DNA of 17,882 nucleotides from CAYGZQ01 sp964354375 [NCBI: uncultured Planctomycetota bacterium] (GCA_964354375.1 CAYGZQ010000045.1:16451-34332); one strand, 5' to 3'. Positions 1 to 7,614 are shown, numbered from the stretch's first letter. The notes: generated from the letters alone by a model not told the origin. A program made the numbers and translations.

Positions 1-684
1 ATCGACAAGACAGGCTCGTTTGTCATAAACCCGCAATTCGGTTGGGCCGACAACTTCTCCGATGGTCTGGCGAGCGTTGATATCGTGACGACAGGAATCA
101 AGAACGGCTTTATCGACAAGACAGGCTCGTTTGTCATAAACCCGCGATTCACCGGGGCCGGGAACTTCTCCGAGGGTCTTGCGCCCGTTTCGATCGGGGG
201 CAAGTGGGGCTATATCGACAAGACGGGCTCGCCTGTCATAAACCCGCAATTTGATTTGGCCGGGGACTTCTCCGAGGGTCTTGCACGGGTACAGATGGGG
301 TATTGGAAGACGGGGCCGTGGGGCTATATCGACAAGACAGGTTCGGTTGTCATAAGCCTGGGATTCGATAAGGCCTGGGATTTCTCCGAGGGTCTTGCGC
401 ACGTTAGAACCTTGCTCCGGCATGGCTATATCGACAAGACGGGCAAGTTTGTTATAGACCCTCAATTCGCTGACGCATGGGACTTCTCCGAGGGTCTCGC
501 GCGCGTAAGGACCGGCGATTTGGAGACAGGCAAGTTGGGCTATATAGATAGGACTGGCAAGTTTGTCATAAACCCGCAATTCGATGGAGCGGATGACTTC
601 TCCGGCGGTCTCGCGTGGGTGGAGATCGGAGGCAAGGTGGGCTATATCGACAAGACGGGCAAGTTTGTGTGGGGTCCCGCCTGA
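1..684 (+). CDS. WG-repeat protein (5' end outside window)
   Basis: The reading frame is open from the first base, so the gene starts upstream and only its C-terminal 227 residues are present; the internal GTG at 85 is not a convincing start. The protein consists of tandem units of about 34-38 residues built on the pattern YIDKTGxFVINPQFD followed by A-x-DFSEGLARV and a W/G-containing end, which is the WG repeat family. Six full units are visible, and a seventh breaks off after FVWGPA, a usual way for such arrays to end. WG-repeat proteins are thought to form beta-rich binding scaffolds; their ligands are mostly unknown. No signal peptide or other domain can be judged because the N-terminus is missing. 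Neighbouring units are also similar at DNA level, so copy number may vary between strains. The gene converges with the next one across 34 bases. Confidence 0.9.
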   Translation: MDKTGSFVINPQFGWADNFSDGLASVDIVTTGIKNGFIDKTGSFVINPRFTGAGNFSEGLAPVSIGGKWGYIDKTGSPVINPQFDLAGDFSEGLARVQMGYWKTGPWGYIDKTGSVVISLGFDKAWDFSEGLAHVRTLLRHGYIDKTGKFVIDPQFADAWDFSEGLARVRTGDLETGKLGYIDRTGKFVINPQFDGADDFSGGLAWVEIGGKVGYIDKTGKFVWGPA

Positions 685-718
685 CCGGCAAGACCCTTCC
701 CCCCCGCGGCTTCACTTT

Positions 719-1102
719 TCAATTCATGCTCTGACCGCTCGGCGGCTTCGCTTTCCTCACCTTCTCGATGTTCTTGGCGAGCGACTGGCTTAACGCCACC
801 ATCCCCTGCGGCGTGAGCGCGATCTGCGTGTGCACGATGAATTCGCCCGTCTCCGGCTGGAACACGCCGAACTTCACCATACCGTGCGTCGGGCTCAGGG
901 TGAAGCCGAACATGTCGGCGAACTTCACCTCCTGCGCGCTCTGCGACATGATGACCTTGATCTGCCTGGGCTTCGCGCCGGGCGGCAGACCCGCGATGCC
1001 ATCGTGCTCGTGACCGTCGCCCTTCTCGTCGCCCTTCTCGTCGCCGTCGTCCGGCGCATCGGGCTCGTCCGGTACCTTCGGCTCATCCGGTGGAATGCTC
1101 AT
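719..1102 (-). CDS. Small DUF3467-like protein with acidic N-terminus
   Basis: This 127-residue protein has two parts. Residues 1-42 are low-complexity and acidic, rich in Pro, Asp and Glu, with a repeated GDEKGDEKGDG stretch; they are probably disordered. Residues 45-118 form a compact beta-rich region ending in a helix (FTLSPTHGMVKFG, then TQIALTPQGMVALSQSL). The layout resembles DUF3467 proteins, in which strands are followed by an S/TPQ motif and a C-terminal amphipathic helix; this is recognition by eye, and the family has no established biochemical role. The ATG at 1102 is preceded by a purine-rich GGAGGGGAGAAGG stretch that serves as ribosome binding site. A plausible promoter lies about 50 bases upstream. 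It appears to be a single-gene unit. Confidence 0.75.
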   Translation of the reverse strand: MSIPPDEPKVPDEPDAPDDGDEKGDEKGDGHEHDGIAGLPPGAKPRQIKVIMSQSAQEVKFADMFGFTLSPTHGMVKFGVFQPETGEFIVHTQIALTPQGMVALSQSLAKNIEKVRKAKPPSGQSMN

Positions 1103-1151
1103 TGCCTTCTCCCCTCCGCGGTGCTTGATTGGATTCCCATCTCAGCATCAG

Positions 1152-1179
1152 ATTCTAACCCGTTGCGCTCAAAACGCAA
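1152..1179 (-). promoter_or_regulatory. Probable promoter of the DUF3467-like gene
   Basis: On the minus strand a TTGCGT -35 (1174-1179) and a TAGAAT -10 (1152-1157, 5 of 6 consensus) are separated by 16 bases. This places the transcript start about 40 bases before the ATG at 1102. The spacer can fold with the -35 into a small TTGCG/CGCAA stem. Eye-based call; spacing is slightly short. Confidence 0.4.
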
Positions 1180-1215
1180 GCGCCGCTCCCCAGAACACGG
1201 GTTTTCGAGTCGCTC

Positions 1216-1247
1216 AAAAAAATGGTGGCCCGGTTTCCCGGGCCACC
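1216..1247 (-). terminator. Rho-independent terminator after tRNA-Ile
   Basis: A perfect 10-bp stem, GGTGGCCCGG at 1224-1233 pairing with 1238-1247, closes a 4-base loop. Read on the minus strand it is followed by seven T residues (the A run at 1216-1222). It begins 20 bases past the CCA end of the tRNA and is in the right orientation to end its transcript. It also separates the tRNA from the DUF3467-like gene downstream. Confidence 0.9.
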
Positions 1248-1267
1248 TTCGGGCGGGGCTAATTTAG

Positions 1268-1344
1268 TGGTGGGGCTAACTGGAATCGAACCAGTGACCT
1301 CATCCTTATCAGGGATGCGCTCTAACCTACTGAGCTATAGCCCC
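1268..1344 (-). tRNA. tRNA-Ile (anticodon GAT)
   Basis: The 77 bases fold into a complete cloverleaf: acceptor stem GGGGCTA pairing with TAGCCCC, D arm GCTC/GAGC, anticodon stem CATCC/GGATG with loop CTGATAA giving anticodon GAT, a five-base variable region, and a T arm ACTGG/CCAGT with loop TTCGATT. The discriminator is A and the CCA end is encoded in the DNA. The gene stands alone rather than in an rRNA spacer, has its own promoter directly upstream and a strong terminator downstream. Confidence 0.98.
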
Positions 1345-1356
1345 GTAAGCCGGATG

Positions 1357-1385
1357 AATCTACCACAGGGTGCAGGCAGTGTCAA
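1357..1385 (-). promoter_or_regulatory. Promoter of tRNA-Ile
   Basis: On the minus strand a perfect TTGACA (1380-1385) is followed by a 17-base spacer and TAGATT (1357-1362). The three bases before the -10 are TGG, an extended -10. The tRNA 5' end lies 12 bases further on, leaving only a short 5' leader. A strong housekeeping-type promoter, as expected for a stable RNA. Confidence 0.85.
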
Positions 1386-1395
1386 CGCGGTCATG

Positions 1396-1449
1396 CCTCA
1401 CCCCCCTGCCCCCCTCTCCATCGGATGGAGAGGGGGAACGGGGGTGAGG
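1396..1449. repeat. Long GC-rich imperfect hairpin (REP-like)
   Basis: The arms run CCTCACCCCC (1396-1405) against GGGGGTGAGG (1440-1449), then a C run against a G run, then CTCTCCA (1414-1420) against TGGAGAG (1426-1432), around a 5-base loop. Two mismatches and one bulge interrupt about 22 pairs. There is no T run, so it is not a simple terminator. C-rich/G-rich palindromes of this style (CTCACCCC...GGGGTGAG) occur as dispersed intergenic repeats in many bacteria; whether it is dispersed here cannot be seen in one window. Confidence 0.6.
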
Positions 1450-1477
1450 TGGAGAAACGGCCCCCGCACTTCAATCC

Positions 1478-1486
1478 TGCTATAAT
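1478..1486 (+). promoter_or_regulatory. Extended -10 promoter element before the GT-C-like gene
   Basis: TGC followed by a perfect TATAAT hexamer (1481-1486) forms a consensus extended -10. No good -35 is found 16-18 bases upstream, which lies in the foot of the GC-rich hairpin. A start near 1493 would give a leader of about 140 bases to the ATG at 1633. It would also exclude the in-frame GTG at 1489 as a translation start. Confidence 0.45.
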
Positions 1487-1632
1487 CCGTGCAAGTGTCC
1501 AAACCGGATGAGACATCGCCGAGCATTCGGCCCAAAGGCGTGCCCCAGGGACATCCTTCGATCGGCAGGGATGTGCGCGAGCCGGTCGTGGGACCGTCAT
1601 GGCCGCAGGGGAAGGATCACGGCGGCGGACGC

Positions 1633-3810
1633 ATGATCACGTCCCCGCTCGAGATAGCATGGGGTGTCATTCTCGCGCTGTGGGTCCTCTACTCTCGCCT
1701 TGGATTCATATGCCCGATTTTCAGGGATCCCGACGCCGCGAGGCTTGCCTTCGGCGTCGCGCAGAGGCTTCAGGGCGTCCCCTATTCCCAGGGCGTTTTC
1801 CACCAGCTTGAAAAACAGTTCGGAACATACGTCCTCTTCGAATTCCTCGCGAGAATGACGGGGATCGGTCCCGCCGGACTCGAGCATTTCATGCCCGTCA
1901 TATGCGCGGTCCTGATGATCGGGATCATCGCGCTCAGTTTCTCGCTGGGCCTGATGATCTGGGGACGGAGGGTCGCGCTGGTGAGCACCACACTCCTCGC
2001 GATCAGCCCGATGGCCTGGATCACGGGCGAGTATCCGACATCGCTGGTGCCGGCGATGTTCTTCTTCATGCTCGCGGTATGGGCGATGGTGATGAGTTAT
2101 CGCGTGAGGGGCGGACGGTGGTGGCTGGTCGCCTCCGCGCTCCTCTTCGCGTGGTCCATCATCACAAGGCTCGACATGGTTCTCGGCATGCTCGTGCCGT
2201 TGTGCTATGCGTACTTCGTCGACCGTCGCGGCCTGCGTCGCGCGTGGATTCTCTACGCAATCATCGGGGTCGTCCTCATCGCAGCCTGGCTCCTGAGCGG
2301 CATTCCGCTTGTCAAAATCATCCATGTCGGTCCCCATGATCCGGACTACTCGAAATCGCTTCTGCTCAATTGGTGGGGCATGGGACCGTTCCTGTTCGTC
2401 TTCGCGTTCGCCGGATTTGTCTACCGATTCGTCACCGACCGAAGGCCGCTGCCGTTCATCTTCTTCTGGATAGTCTGCTTCAACACGTTCTACACCGGAC
2501 ACCTCTACTCGCCGCGCTATTTCATCCCGTATTATCCGCCGGTGGCATGGCTCGCGGCGTTCAGCATCATCGCCCTGTACGGTTGGCTCGTGAGGCTGGT
2601 CAGGTACAACCGTCCTATGAGGCTGGTCTTCATGCTGCTTCTGATCCTGGGAGCGCTCTCGACGCTTACGGTCAGCACGATCAAAGAGGGCGACGGCAGA
2701 GTGCGGCTGGCCTGGGGCGAGACGATATCGTACGCCCGCGACGACGGGCTGTCCCCGACCGGGTCGGTGTGGTTCTTCATGCAGCACCTCCGTCACGGCG
2801 CAGGGATCCAATCCTCCTGGGTCGAATTTGGAGTTCGTGAGACGGCGGGGAAATTGTATAGATACGAATCTGATTCGCTTCACAACAACCGTCCACCGAT
2901 CTTCGTGGGAAGTGAGAGCCAGGTTTTCCTGAATTATTTCCTTCTGGCGGGCGGCGGCTGGAGATTCGAGACTGCACGCGGACCATTTGTGGAATTCTCC
3001 CTGCAACCATGGATTCCCGGCGCGGCCATCGCGCAGGAGGGCGATGTCTCCCGCATGCTGCAGACAGTCTATGTAGGCGACAAGCCCGTGCCCGAGCTCG
3101 GATTTCTGTCGAATCCCGGCGACATCAACGTGCTCCTTGGCCGGGACGCGATCCCCCGCCTCATCCGGCAGCAGGGCAGCGTGGGAGCGCCGATGCTGAG
3201 CGATATCGGCGGCTGGCATATCGCGCATTCGTTTTCGGGCCTCGACATCCTTCAGTGCAGTCCCGAAGCCGGGATGTCGGACGGAACTATCGAGTGCGAG
3301 CGCGAGCTTTACAGGTTTTTCCATACTGATTCGCTGCCGCGGATGCATATCAGGATCATTCAATCGGATGACCCTTTTGCCGACACGTCTGGAGGGGTTG
3401 TCACGTCGCACAACGGCAGCCCGAAGGAATATGACTCCCGCATATACCTCGATCGGGTCTCCGACATCGCCTGGACTTCGTTTACGCAGCCGCATCGCTG
3501 GCTCGCTCTGGCCCTGAACCGGACGGGTTTGCTGCCCGCGTATCGCATTTCCGTCAACGGCGTTCCGGTGCAGAACCCGGAGTTTCTCGTGAGGAACGTC
3601 TCGGGCTACGGGCTGACGCGATGGGACATTCTTCTCATCCCGCCCGAGTACTTCGATTCGGCGGTCTCCGAATTCAGGCTTGAGGCCAATCTGCCCGGCA
3701 GCGTATTCGACATCTTCTGGGTGCAGAGGACATATCCCGACAGCCAGTACAAAAACGAGGTCGCGCGCCGGTTAAGGCTGGAATTCCGCGACATTTCATG
3801 CATACAATGA
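1633..3810 (+). CDS. Polytopic membrane protein, probable GT-C-type glycosyltransferase with soluble C-terminal domain
   Basis: The 725-residue protein has an N-terminal half with roughly ten hydrophobic segments (about residues 6-360) and a C-terminal half of about 350 residues without membrane segments. Just after the first segment sits FRDPDAARLA (Asp32, Asp34), matching the acidic loop of GT-C enzymes such as the ArnT/PMT families. The late motif HLYSPRYFIPYYPP also fits that fold. These enzymes move sugars from polyprenyl-phosphate donors on the outer face of the inner membrane; the substrate here is unknown. The soluble half contains several Trp/Tyr-rich stretches but nothing I recognise. 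I prefer the ATG at 1633, directly before the first hydrophobic segment; the frame is open back to a GTG at 1489, but that lies at the probable promoter. No strong Shine-Dalgarno is seen. Two pseudopilin genes follow after 50 bases on the same strand. Confidence 0.6.
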   Translation: MITSPLEIAWGVILALWVLYSRLGFICPIFRDPDAARLAFGVAQRLQGVPYSQGVFHQLEKQFGTYVLFEFLARMTGIGPAGLEHFMPVICAVLMIGIIALSFSLGLMIWGRRVALVSTTLLAISPMAWITGEYPTSLVPAMFFFMLAVWAMVMSYRVRGGRWWLVASALLFAWSIITRLDMVLGMLVPLCYAYFVDRRGLRRAWILYAIIGVVLIAAWLLSGIPLVKIIHVGPHDPDYSKSLLLNWWGMGPFLFVFAFAGFVYRFVTDRRPLPFIFFWIVCFNTFYTGHLYSPRYFIPYYPPVAWLAAFSIIALYGWLVRLVRYNRPMRLVFMLLLILGALSTLTVSTIKEGDGRVRLAWGETISYARDDGLSPTGSVWFFMQHLRHGAGIQSSWVEFGVRETAGKLYRYESDSLHNNRPPIFVGSESQVFLNYFLLAGGGWRFETARGPFVEFSLQPWIPGAAIAQEGDVSRMLQTVYVGDKPVPELGFLSNPGDINVLLGRDAIPRLIRQQGSVGAPMLSDIGGWHIAHSFSGLDILQCSPEAGMSDGTIECERELYRFFHTDSLPRMHIRIIQSDDPFADTSGGVVTSHNGSPKEYDSRIYLDRVSDIAWTSFTQPHRWLALALNRTGLLPAYRISVNGVPVQNPEFLVRNVSGYGLTRWDILLIPPEYFDSAVSEFRLEANLPGSVFDIFWVQRTYPDSQYKNEVARRLRLEFRDISCIQ

Positions 3811-3860
3811 CCGCCAAGCCGCGGGTTCTCGCAAGAGACCCGGAACACAGGAGGTGCGCA

Positions 3861-4961
3861 ATGTTCAAATCGAACGAGCGCGGATTTTCATTGATAGAGA
3901 TTGTCGTCCTGCTGAGTCTCATTTGCGTTCTTGGAGCCACGTCGTGTATCGCCGACTACATGCACGCGAGAGACAAGGCTAAGGAGGCCGAGGTCAAGGC
4001 GAACTGCCACACGATCCAGATCGCACTCGAGCGATACGCAACCGATCACAGCGGAGCGTATCCAAAGTACATTCTCGGCGGCGATGAACAGGGCTGGGAC
4101 CCGATAAGCGGGTGCAAAGCGATCGCCGACGCGCCGGACAGCGAATCGCGGCCGCCGTATGATCCGCTTATCCATTTCGGATACATGTACAGTTATCCCG
4201 CCAATCCTTTCATCGATCCCGGTAAAGGCCTCGAGGTGACCGTCGCGGAGACCGGGAGCCAGGCGGAGCTCGGATACGGCGATGTTCGGTTCGGCTTCAC
4301 GGGGGAGATAATGGGCAACTGCCTTGATGATCCCCGCTTTCTCTTCGATGCCGAGGGACAGCCCACGAGGCTCCAGTACACGATGCTTCCCGACGCCGCA
4401 AAGAACATCGGCGTCCTGAGAAGATCCGGGTCGAACTCATTTTATTGCCAGGGCGGCCTCAAGAGCGGAAAAGCCTGGTGGCCCGGAGAGTTCTACTACC
4501 GGAGCGGTGGCGATTTCTTCGTTGCCGATCCCAACAACGTGACCGGCGCCCAGTACGAGACCATCTGGGGCTGGCCGTACATGCGGATCAACAAATACAT
4601 CCTCGGAGGCTACGGATCGCCCCGAACCGAGGGCATGGATGTCATTCGCCTGACGACAAAGTCGGGCGACACCGCCGGTATGGTGTCGAGTGCGGTCACG
4701 GGTATCATCAACGGCGAGTTCTACCAGGATCACGAGGACCTGACCCGGTCCGCCAGCCATCCCGACTTCCCTGTGCGCGCGAAGTACTCGAACCCGGAGG
4801 TTTTCGGCGGGGGCGAAAATGGACAGATGCCGCAGTTTCCATATTTCCAGTCAGGCACTCGCGCGTGGCTCTTCGGAGCGCCAGATGGATTCCGCGACGG
4901 GGTGATCCTTGTATTGACCAGCGGAACTGACTCGTCGAAGTTCACCGAGTGGCCGGGATGA
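3861..4961 (+). CDS. Large type II secretion/type IV pilin-like pseudopilin, copy 1
   Basis: The ATG at 3861 is preceded by AGGAGG with 6-base spacing, far better than the in-frame ATG at 3798 inside the previous gene. The N-terminus MFKSNERG followed by FSLIEIVVLLSLICVLGA is a class III prepilin signal: prepilin peptidase would cut after Gly8, leaving N-methyl-Phe and the conserved Glu at mature position 5. At 366 residues it is much longer than GspG-type pseudopilins (about 140-150). After the helix comes the motif EAEVKANCHTIQIALERY, typical of the amphipathic N-terminal helix, then a large Gly/Tyr-rich C-terminal region with YILGGYG and EVFGGG motifs shared with the next gene. Cys29 at the end of the hydrophobic segment is conserved in both copies. 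It likely sits in the inner membrane as part of a pseudopilus or related apparatus; the partner assembly genes are not in the window. Confidence 0.85.
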   Translation: MFKSNERGFSLIEIVVLLSLICVLGATSCIADYMHARDKAKEAEVKANCHTIQIALERYATDHSGAYPKYILGGDEQGWDPISGCKAIADAPDSESRPPYDPLIHFGYMYSYPANPFIDPGKGLEVTVAETGSQAELGYGDVRFGFTGEIMGNCLDDPRFLFDAEGQPTRLQYTMLPDAAKNIGVLRRSGSNSFYCQGGLKSGKAWWPGEFYYRSGGDFFVADPNNVTGAQYETIWGWPYMRINKYILGGYGSPRTEGMDVIRLTTKSGDTAGMVSSAVTGIINGEFYQDHEDLTRSASHPDFPVRAKYSNPEVFGGGENGQMPQFPYFQSGTRAWLFGAPDGFRDGVILVLTSGTDSSKFTEWPG

Positions 4962-4982
4962 TCGCCACAAAGGAAGTGCGCT

Positions 4983-6128
4983 ATGTTCAAATCAAGTGAG
5001 CGTGGATTCTCACTGATCGAGTTTGTCGTTGTGTTCAGCCTGATTCTGGTTCTGGCCGCTACATCATGTTTCGACCCTAAGTACACGGGGGGAAAGAGCA
5101 GGGAGGCCGAGGTCAAGGCAAACTGCCACACGATCCAGATCGCCCTCGAGAGGTACATGACGGATAACAACGAATACCCCCACTATCTCCTCGGAGGAGA
5201 TATCGACGGCTGGCTCAACTGGCACTCGAAATGGGACGGGGTCAACGACCTGAACATGCCTGAGGAACGGGTCGCATCAAACGATCGCGTGCAGGACCCT
5301 TTGGTTGAGTACGACTACATCACAAGCTACCCGTTCAATCCATTTGTCGACGATGGCCGGATCATCATCAGGCAGACGAATGTGGAGGGAAAGGACTATC
5401 AGGGGGAAGGGGATCCCCGGTTCGGTTACAAGGGCAACGTCATGGGACAGGGTCTTGACGACATGAGCTTCTTCCGTGGCGCCAACCATCCGGGACCGTT
5501 CCACTGGAGCGAGATCGAAACGAGAAGGACTCTGGACCGCGGAGACTGGATGAACGTGCCCCCGGCCTTTCAAAGCGGGAGCCCCTTCAATACAAACCTT
5601 TACTATGTTTTCGGTGGATTTACGCGCCCGCCGGAATCAGGGGGGCGAGGCAAGGGCAAGCAGGATGTGATCTACACGTTCTGGCCGGGGAACTTCTTCT
5701 ACAAGGCGACCAGCGACCAGGTCATAAGCCGCGAGGGTTGGACGATCCCGGTTCCGAACACCAATATCGGCGGTCACTACAACCGCTATATACTCGGGGG
5801 CTACGGCGCCGAGGGGACGGTCGGAGTAGACGTGATTCGCACGATCTGGTGGAATCCCGACGGTGAGAGGCTGTCCTGGAGATGCCCGCCTCCGTTCGAC
5901 TCCAACTGCTTCGACGTAGGCTACGAGCTGTTCACCGGGAATTTCCACGAGCCCGGCGGCCTTCCTGAAGTATTCGGAGGCGGCGACGAGCGGAACGGCC
6001 CATGGAACCCCTATAACCAGGATGGAAAGAGCGCGGACGATTTCGTCTACGGCGCTCCAGATGGGGTTCCGGACGGTGTGATACTAGTACTGACCAACGG
6101 GTCACCGGTTGAGCGCTATCAGGACTGA
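4983..6128 (+). CDS. Large pseudopilin, copy 2 (paralogue of preceding gene)
   Basis: This 381-residue protein begins 21 bases after the previous stop with AGGAAG six bases before the ATG. The leader MFKSSERG and following FSLIEFVVVFSLILVLAA are again a prepilin peptidase site with Glu5. It shares with copy 1 the leader, Cys29 in ATSC, the helix motif EAEVKANCHTIQIALERY, YxLGGD near residue 62, YILGGYG, EVFGGG and the C-terminal APDGxxDGVILVLT. The middle regions differ strongly, including an insertion with a Gly/Arg/Lys-rich loop. The bases around both starts, from the ribosome site into the first codons, are also nearly the same, so the pair arose by tandem duplication. The genes are surely co-transcribed. 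They could be minor subunits of different specificity in one apparatus. Confidence 0.85.
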   Translation: MFKSSERGFSLIEFVVVFSLILVLAATSCFDPKYTGGKSREAEVKANCHTIQIALERYMTDNNEYPHYLLGGDIDGWLNWHSKWDGVNDLNMPEERVASNDRVQDPLVEYDYITSYPFNPFVDDGRIIIRQTNVEGKDYQGEGDPRFGYKGNVMGQGLDDMSFFRGANHPGPFHWSEIETRRTLDRGDWMNVPPAFQSGSPFNTNLYYVFGGFTRPPESGGRGKGKQDVIYTFWPGNFFYKATSDQVISREGWTIPVPNTNIGGHYNRYILGGYGAEGTVGVDVIRTIWWNPDGERLSWRCPPPFDSNCFDVGYELFTGNFHEPGGLPEVFGGGDERNGPWNPYNQDGKSADDFVYGAPDGVPDGVILVLTNGSPVERYQD

Positions 6129-6180
6129 CAAGCACCCCGACCTTCGAACAGACCTACCAGCTTCCGTCCGGCAGATATTT

Positions 6181-6321
6181 CACCGCGGTGTAGAAGTTGC
6201 CCGACGCGTCGGTGCCGACCACGTCCCGTGTTTCGGATCCCGGAGCCGACTCGTCCCGAGTCGCGACAAACAAACGCGGGACGCGTTCTCCTCCAAATCC
6301 CGAAATGCGAGACGCATTTGG
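6181..6321. repeat. Cluster of short perfect palindromes in a convergent gap
   Basis: The 206-base gap between the second pseudopilin and kbl (convergent genes) holds at least eight short dyads. Two are uninterrupted: CACCGCGGTG (6181-6190) and CCGACGCGTCGG (6201-6212). Others have short loops: GTCGG/CCGAC (6208-6219), CACG/CGTG (6220-6230), TTCGG/CCGGA (6232-6244, one wobble), GACTCG/CGAGTC (6248-6262), AACGCG/CGCGTT (6273-6287) and AAATGCG/CGCATTT (6303-6319). The last five have three-base loops (TCC, ATC, TCC, GGA, AGA). No T runs follow, so they are not classical terminators, although a terminating role for either neighbour is possible. Confidence 0.7.
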
Positions 6322-6334
6322 CACTAAGTCAAGC

Positions 6335-7543
6335 TCACGCGCGCGCGTGCTTGAGCACATCGAGTCTCTCGCCGACAGTCCTGAACGCCTTGACCGCCTT
6401 GTCCAGATGCTCCTTCTCGTGCCCGGCGGAAATCTGCACACGGATTCTCGCCTTCTCCTTCGGAACGACAGGGTAGCTGAATCCGATCACGTAGATGCCT
6501 TCCTTCAGCATCTCGTCCGCGAATTTGCTCGCCAACGCCGCATCGTACAGCATCACCGGCACGATCGGATGGTCGCCTTCGAGCATGTCGAACCCGAGTT
6601 TGCTCATCTCCTTGCGGAAGTACTTGGTGTTGCTCTCGAGCTTGTCGCGCCTCTCGGTCGTCCCCGAGAGGAGATCGATGACTTTGATCGTTGCGGCGGT
6701 GATCGACGGAGAGAGCGAGTTGGAGAAGAGGTAGGGTCGCGATCGCTGCCGGAGCAGGTCGACGATCTCCTTCCGACCGCTCGTGCAGCCGCCCGACGCG
6801 CCGCCCATTGCCTTGCCGAAGGTCGTCGTAATCATATCGACGTTGCCGAACACGCCCCGGTATTCGTGCGTCCCGCGACCCGTCTTGCCCATGAAGCCGG
6901 TGGCGTGCGAATCATCGATCATCGTCATCGCACCGTACTTGTCGGCAAGCTCTTTTATTTTGTCGTGCTTGGCGATGTAGCCGTCCATCGAAAACACGCC
7001 GTCGGTCGCGATCATGATCCTTCTCGCGCCCGCGGCCTTCGCCTCGTCCAGCTTCGCCTTGAGATCGTCCATGTTGCTGTTCAGGTAGCGGAATCTCTTC
7101 GCCTTGCAGAGCCGGACGCCGTCGATGATCGACGCATGGTTCAATTCGTCGGAGATGATCGCGTCCTCTTCGCCGAGGATGGTCTCGAAAAGTCCGCCGT
7201 TCGCGTCGAAACATGACGAATAGAGGATGGTATCCTCGGTGCCCAGGAACTCGCTGGTCTTCCTCTCGAGCTCCTTGTGGATGTCCTGCGTTCCGCAGAT
7301 GAAACGCACCGAGCTCATCCCGAACCCATGCGTGTTGAGCGCGTCCTTCGCCGCCTTGATCAGCTCGGGATGGCTTGAGAGGCCGAGATAGTTGTTCGCG
7401 CAGAAATTGAGGACCTCCCCTCCCGCAGTGGTTTTGATCGCGGCGCCCTGCGGGGTGGTGATGATCCTCTCGCCTTTCCAGAGACCCGCGTCCCGGATCT
7501 CCTTCAATGTCGTTTGCAGTTGTTCCTTTACGGCGCCTAGCAT
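6335..7543 (-). CDS. kbl: Glycine C-acetyltransferase (2-amino-3-ketobutyrate CoA ligase)
   Basis: The 402-residue protein matches Kbl along its whole length (the E. coli enzyme has 398). It is a PLP enzyme of the alpha-oxoamine synthase family that interconverts 2-amino-3-oxobutanoate plus CoA with glycine plus acetyl-CoA, the second step of threonine degradation. Diagnostic stretches are [66 protein letters not shown] and [13 protein letters not shown], whose Lys should bind PLP. The start at 7543 is preceded by AAGGAG with about 8-base spacing and gives the family length; the frame is open 30 codons further upstream but that extension matches no family member. The usual partner tdh (threonine dehydrogenase) is not adjacent. 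A promoter element lies about 125 bases upstream, so it is probably transcribed alone. Confidence 0.97.
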   Translation of the reverse strand: MLGAVKEQLQTTLKEIRDAGLWKGERIITTPQGAAIKTTAGGEVLNFCANNYLGLSSHPELIKAAKDALNTHGFGMSSVRFICGTQDIHKELERKTSEFLGTEDTILYSSCFDANGGLFETILGEEDAIISDELNHASIIDGVRLCKAKRFRYLNSNMDDLKAKLDEAKAAGARRIMIATDGVFSMDGYIAKHDKIKELADKYGAMTMIDDSHATGFMGKTGRGTHEYRGVFGNVDMITTTFGKAMGGASGGCTSGRKEIVDLLRQRSRPYLFSNSLSPSITAATIKVIDLLSGTTERRDKLESNTKYFRKEMSKLGFDMLEGDHPIVPVMLYDAALASKFADEMLKEGIYVIGFSYPVVPKEKARIRVQISAGHEKEHLDKAVKAFRTVGERLDVLKHARA

Positions 7544-7598
7544 TTGTACGGCTCCTTTTCTCAGAGTTATGAAGGCAAAGTTATCTTGAACGGCCGAC

Positions 7599-7614
7599 AC
7601 TTCCGGCCGGAAGT
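7599..7614. repeat. 16-bp perfect palindrome in the kbl leader
   Basis: ACTTCCGGCCGGAAGT is a perfect dyad located 56-71 bases before the kbl start and downstream of its predicted -10. It could be an operator or, as RNA, an 8-bp stem only with a strained centre. Function unknown. Confidence 0.5.

Noticed and set aside
1489-1632. N-terminal 48-residue extension of the GT-C-like protein from GTG 1489
   Set aside because: The GTG lies at the end of the predicted -10, before the transcript start; the extension is Pro/Gly/Arg-rich without features.
1597-3495. A 632-codon open frame on the minus strand
   Set aside because: It lies antisense to the GT-C-like gene, and its product is an Arg/Glu/Asp-rich string without any domain. 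It is the usual shadow of GC-rich codon use; the plus-strand protein has clear membrane segments and motifs.
3798-3860. Upstream in-frame ATG extending the first pseudopilin by 21 residues
   Set aside because: It would put a long non-pilin stretch before the prepilin leader and lies in the end of the previous gene; the ATG at 3861 has a perfect ribosome site and gives a correct leader.
6316-6334. TTTGGCAC resembling the -24 half of a sigma-54 promoter
   Set aside because: There is no GC at the -12 position at correct spacing, and the site points into the 3' end of kbl.
6197-7216. A 339-codon open frame on the plus strand over kbl
   Set aside because: It is antisense to the unmistakable kbl and has shadow-type composition (RRR, HHR-rich).
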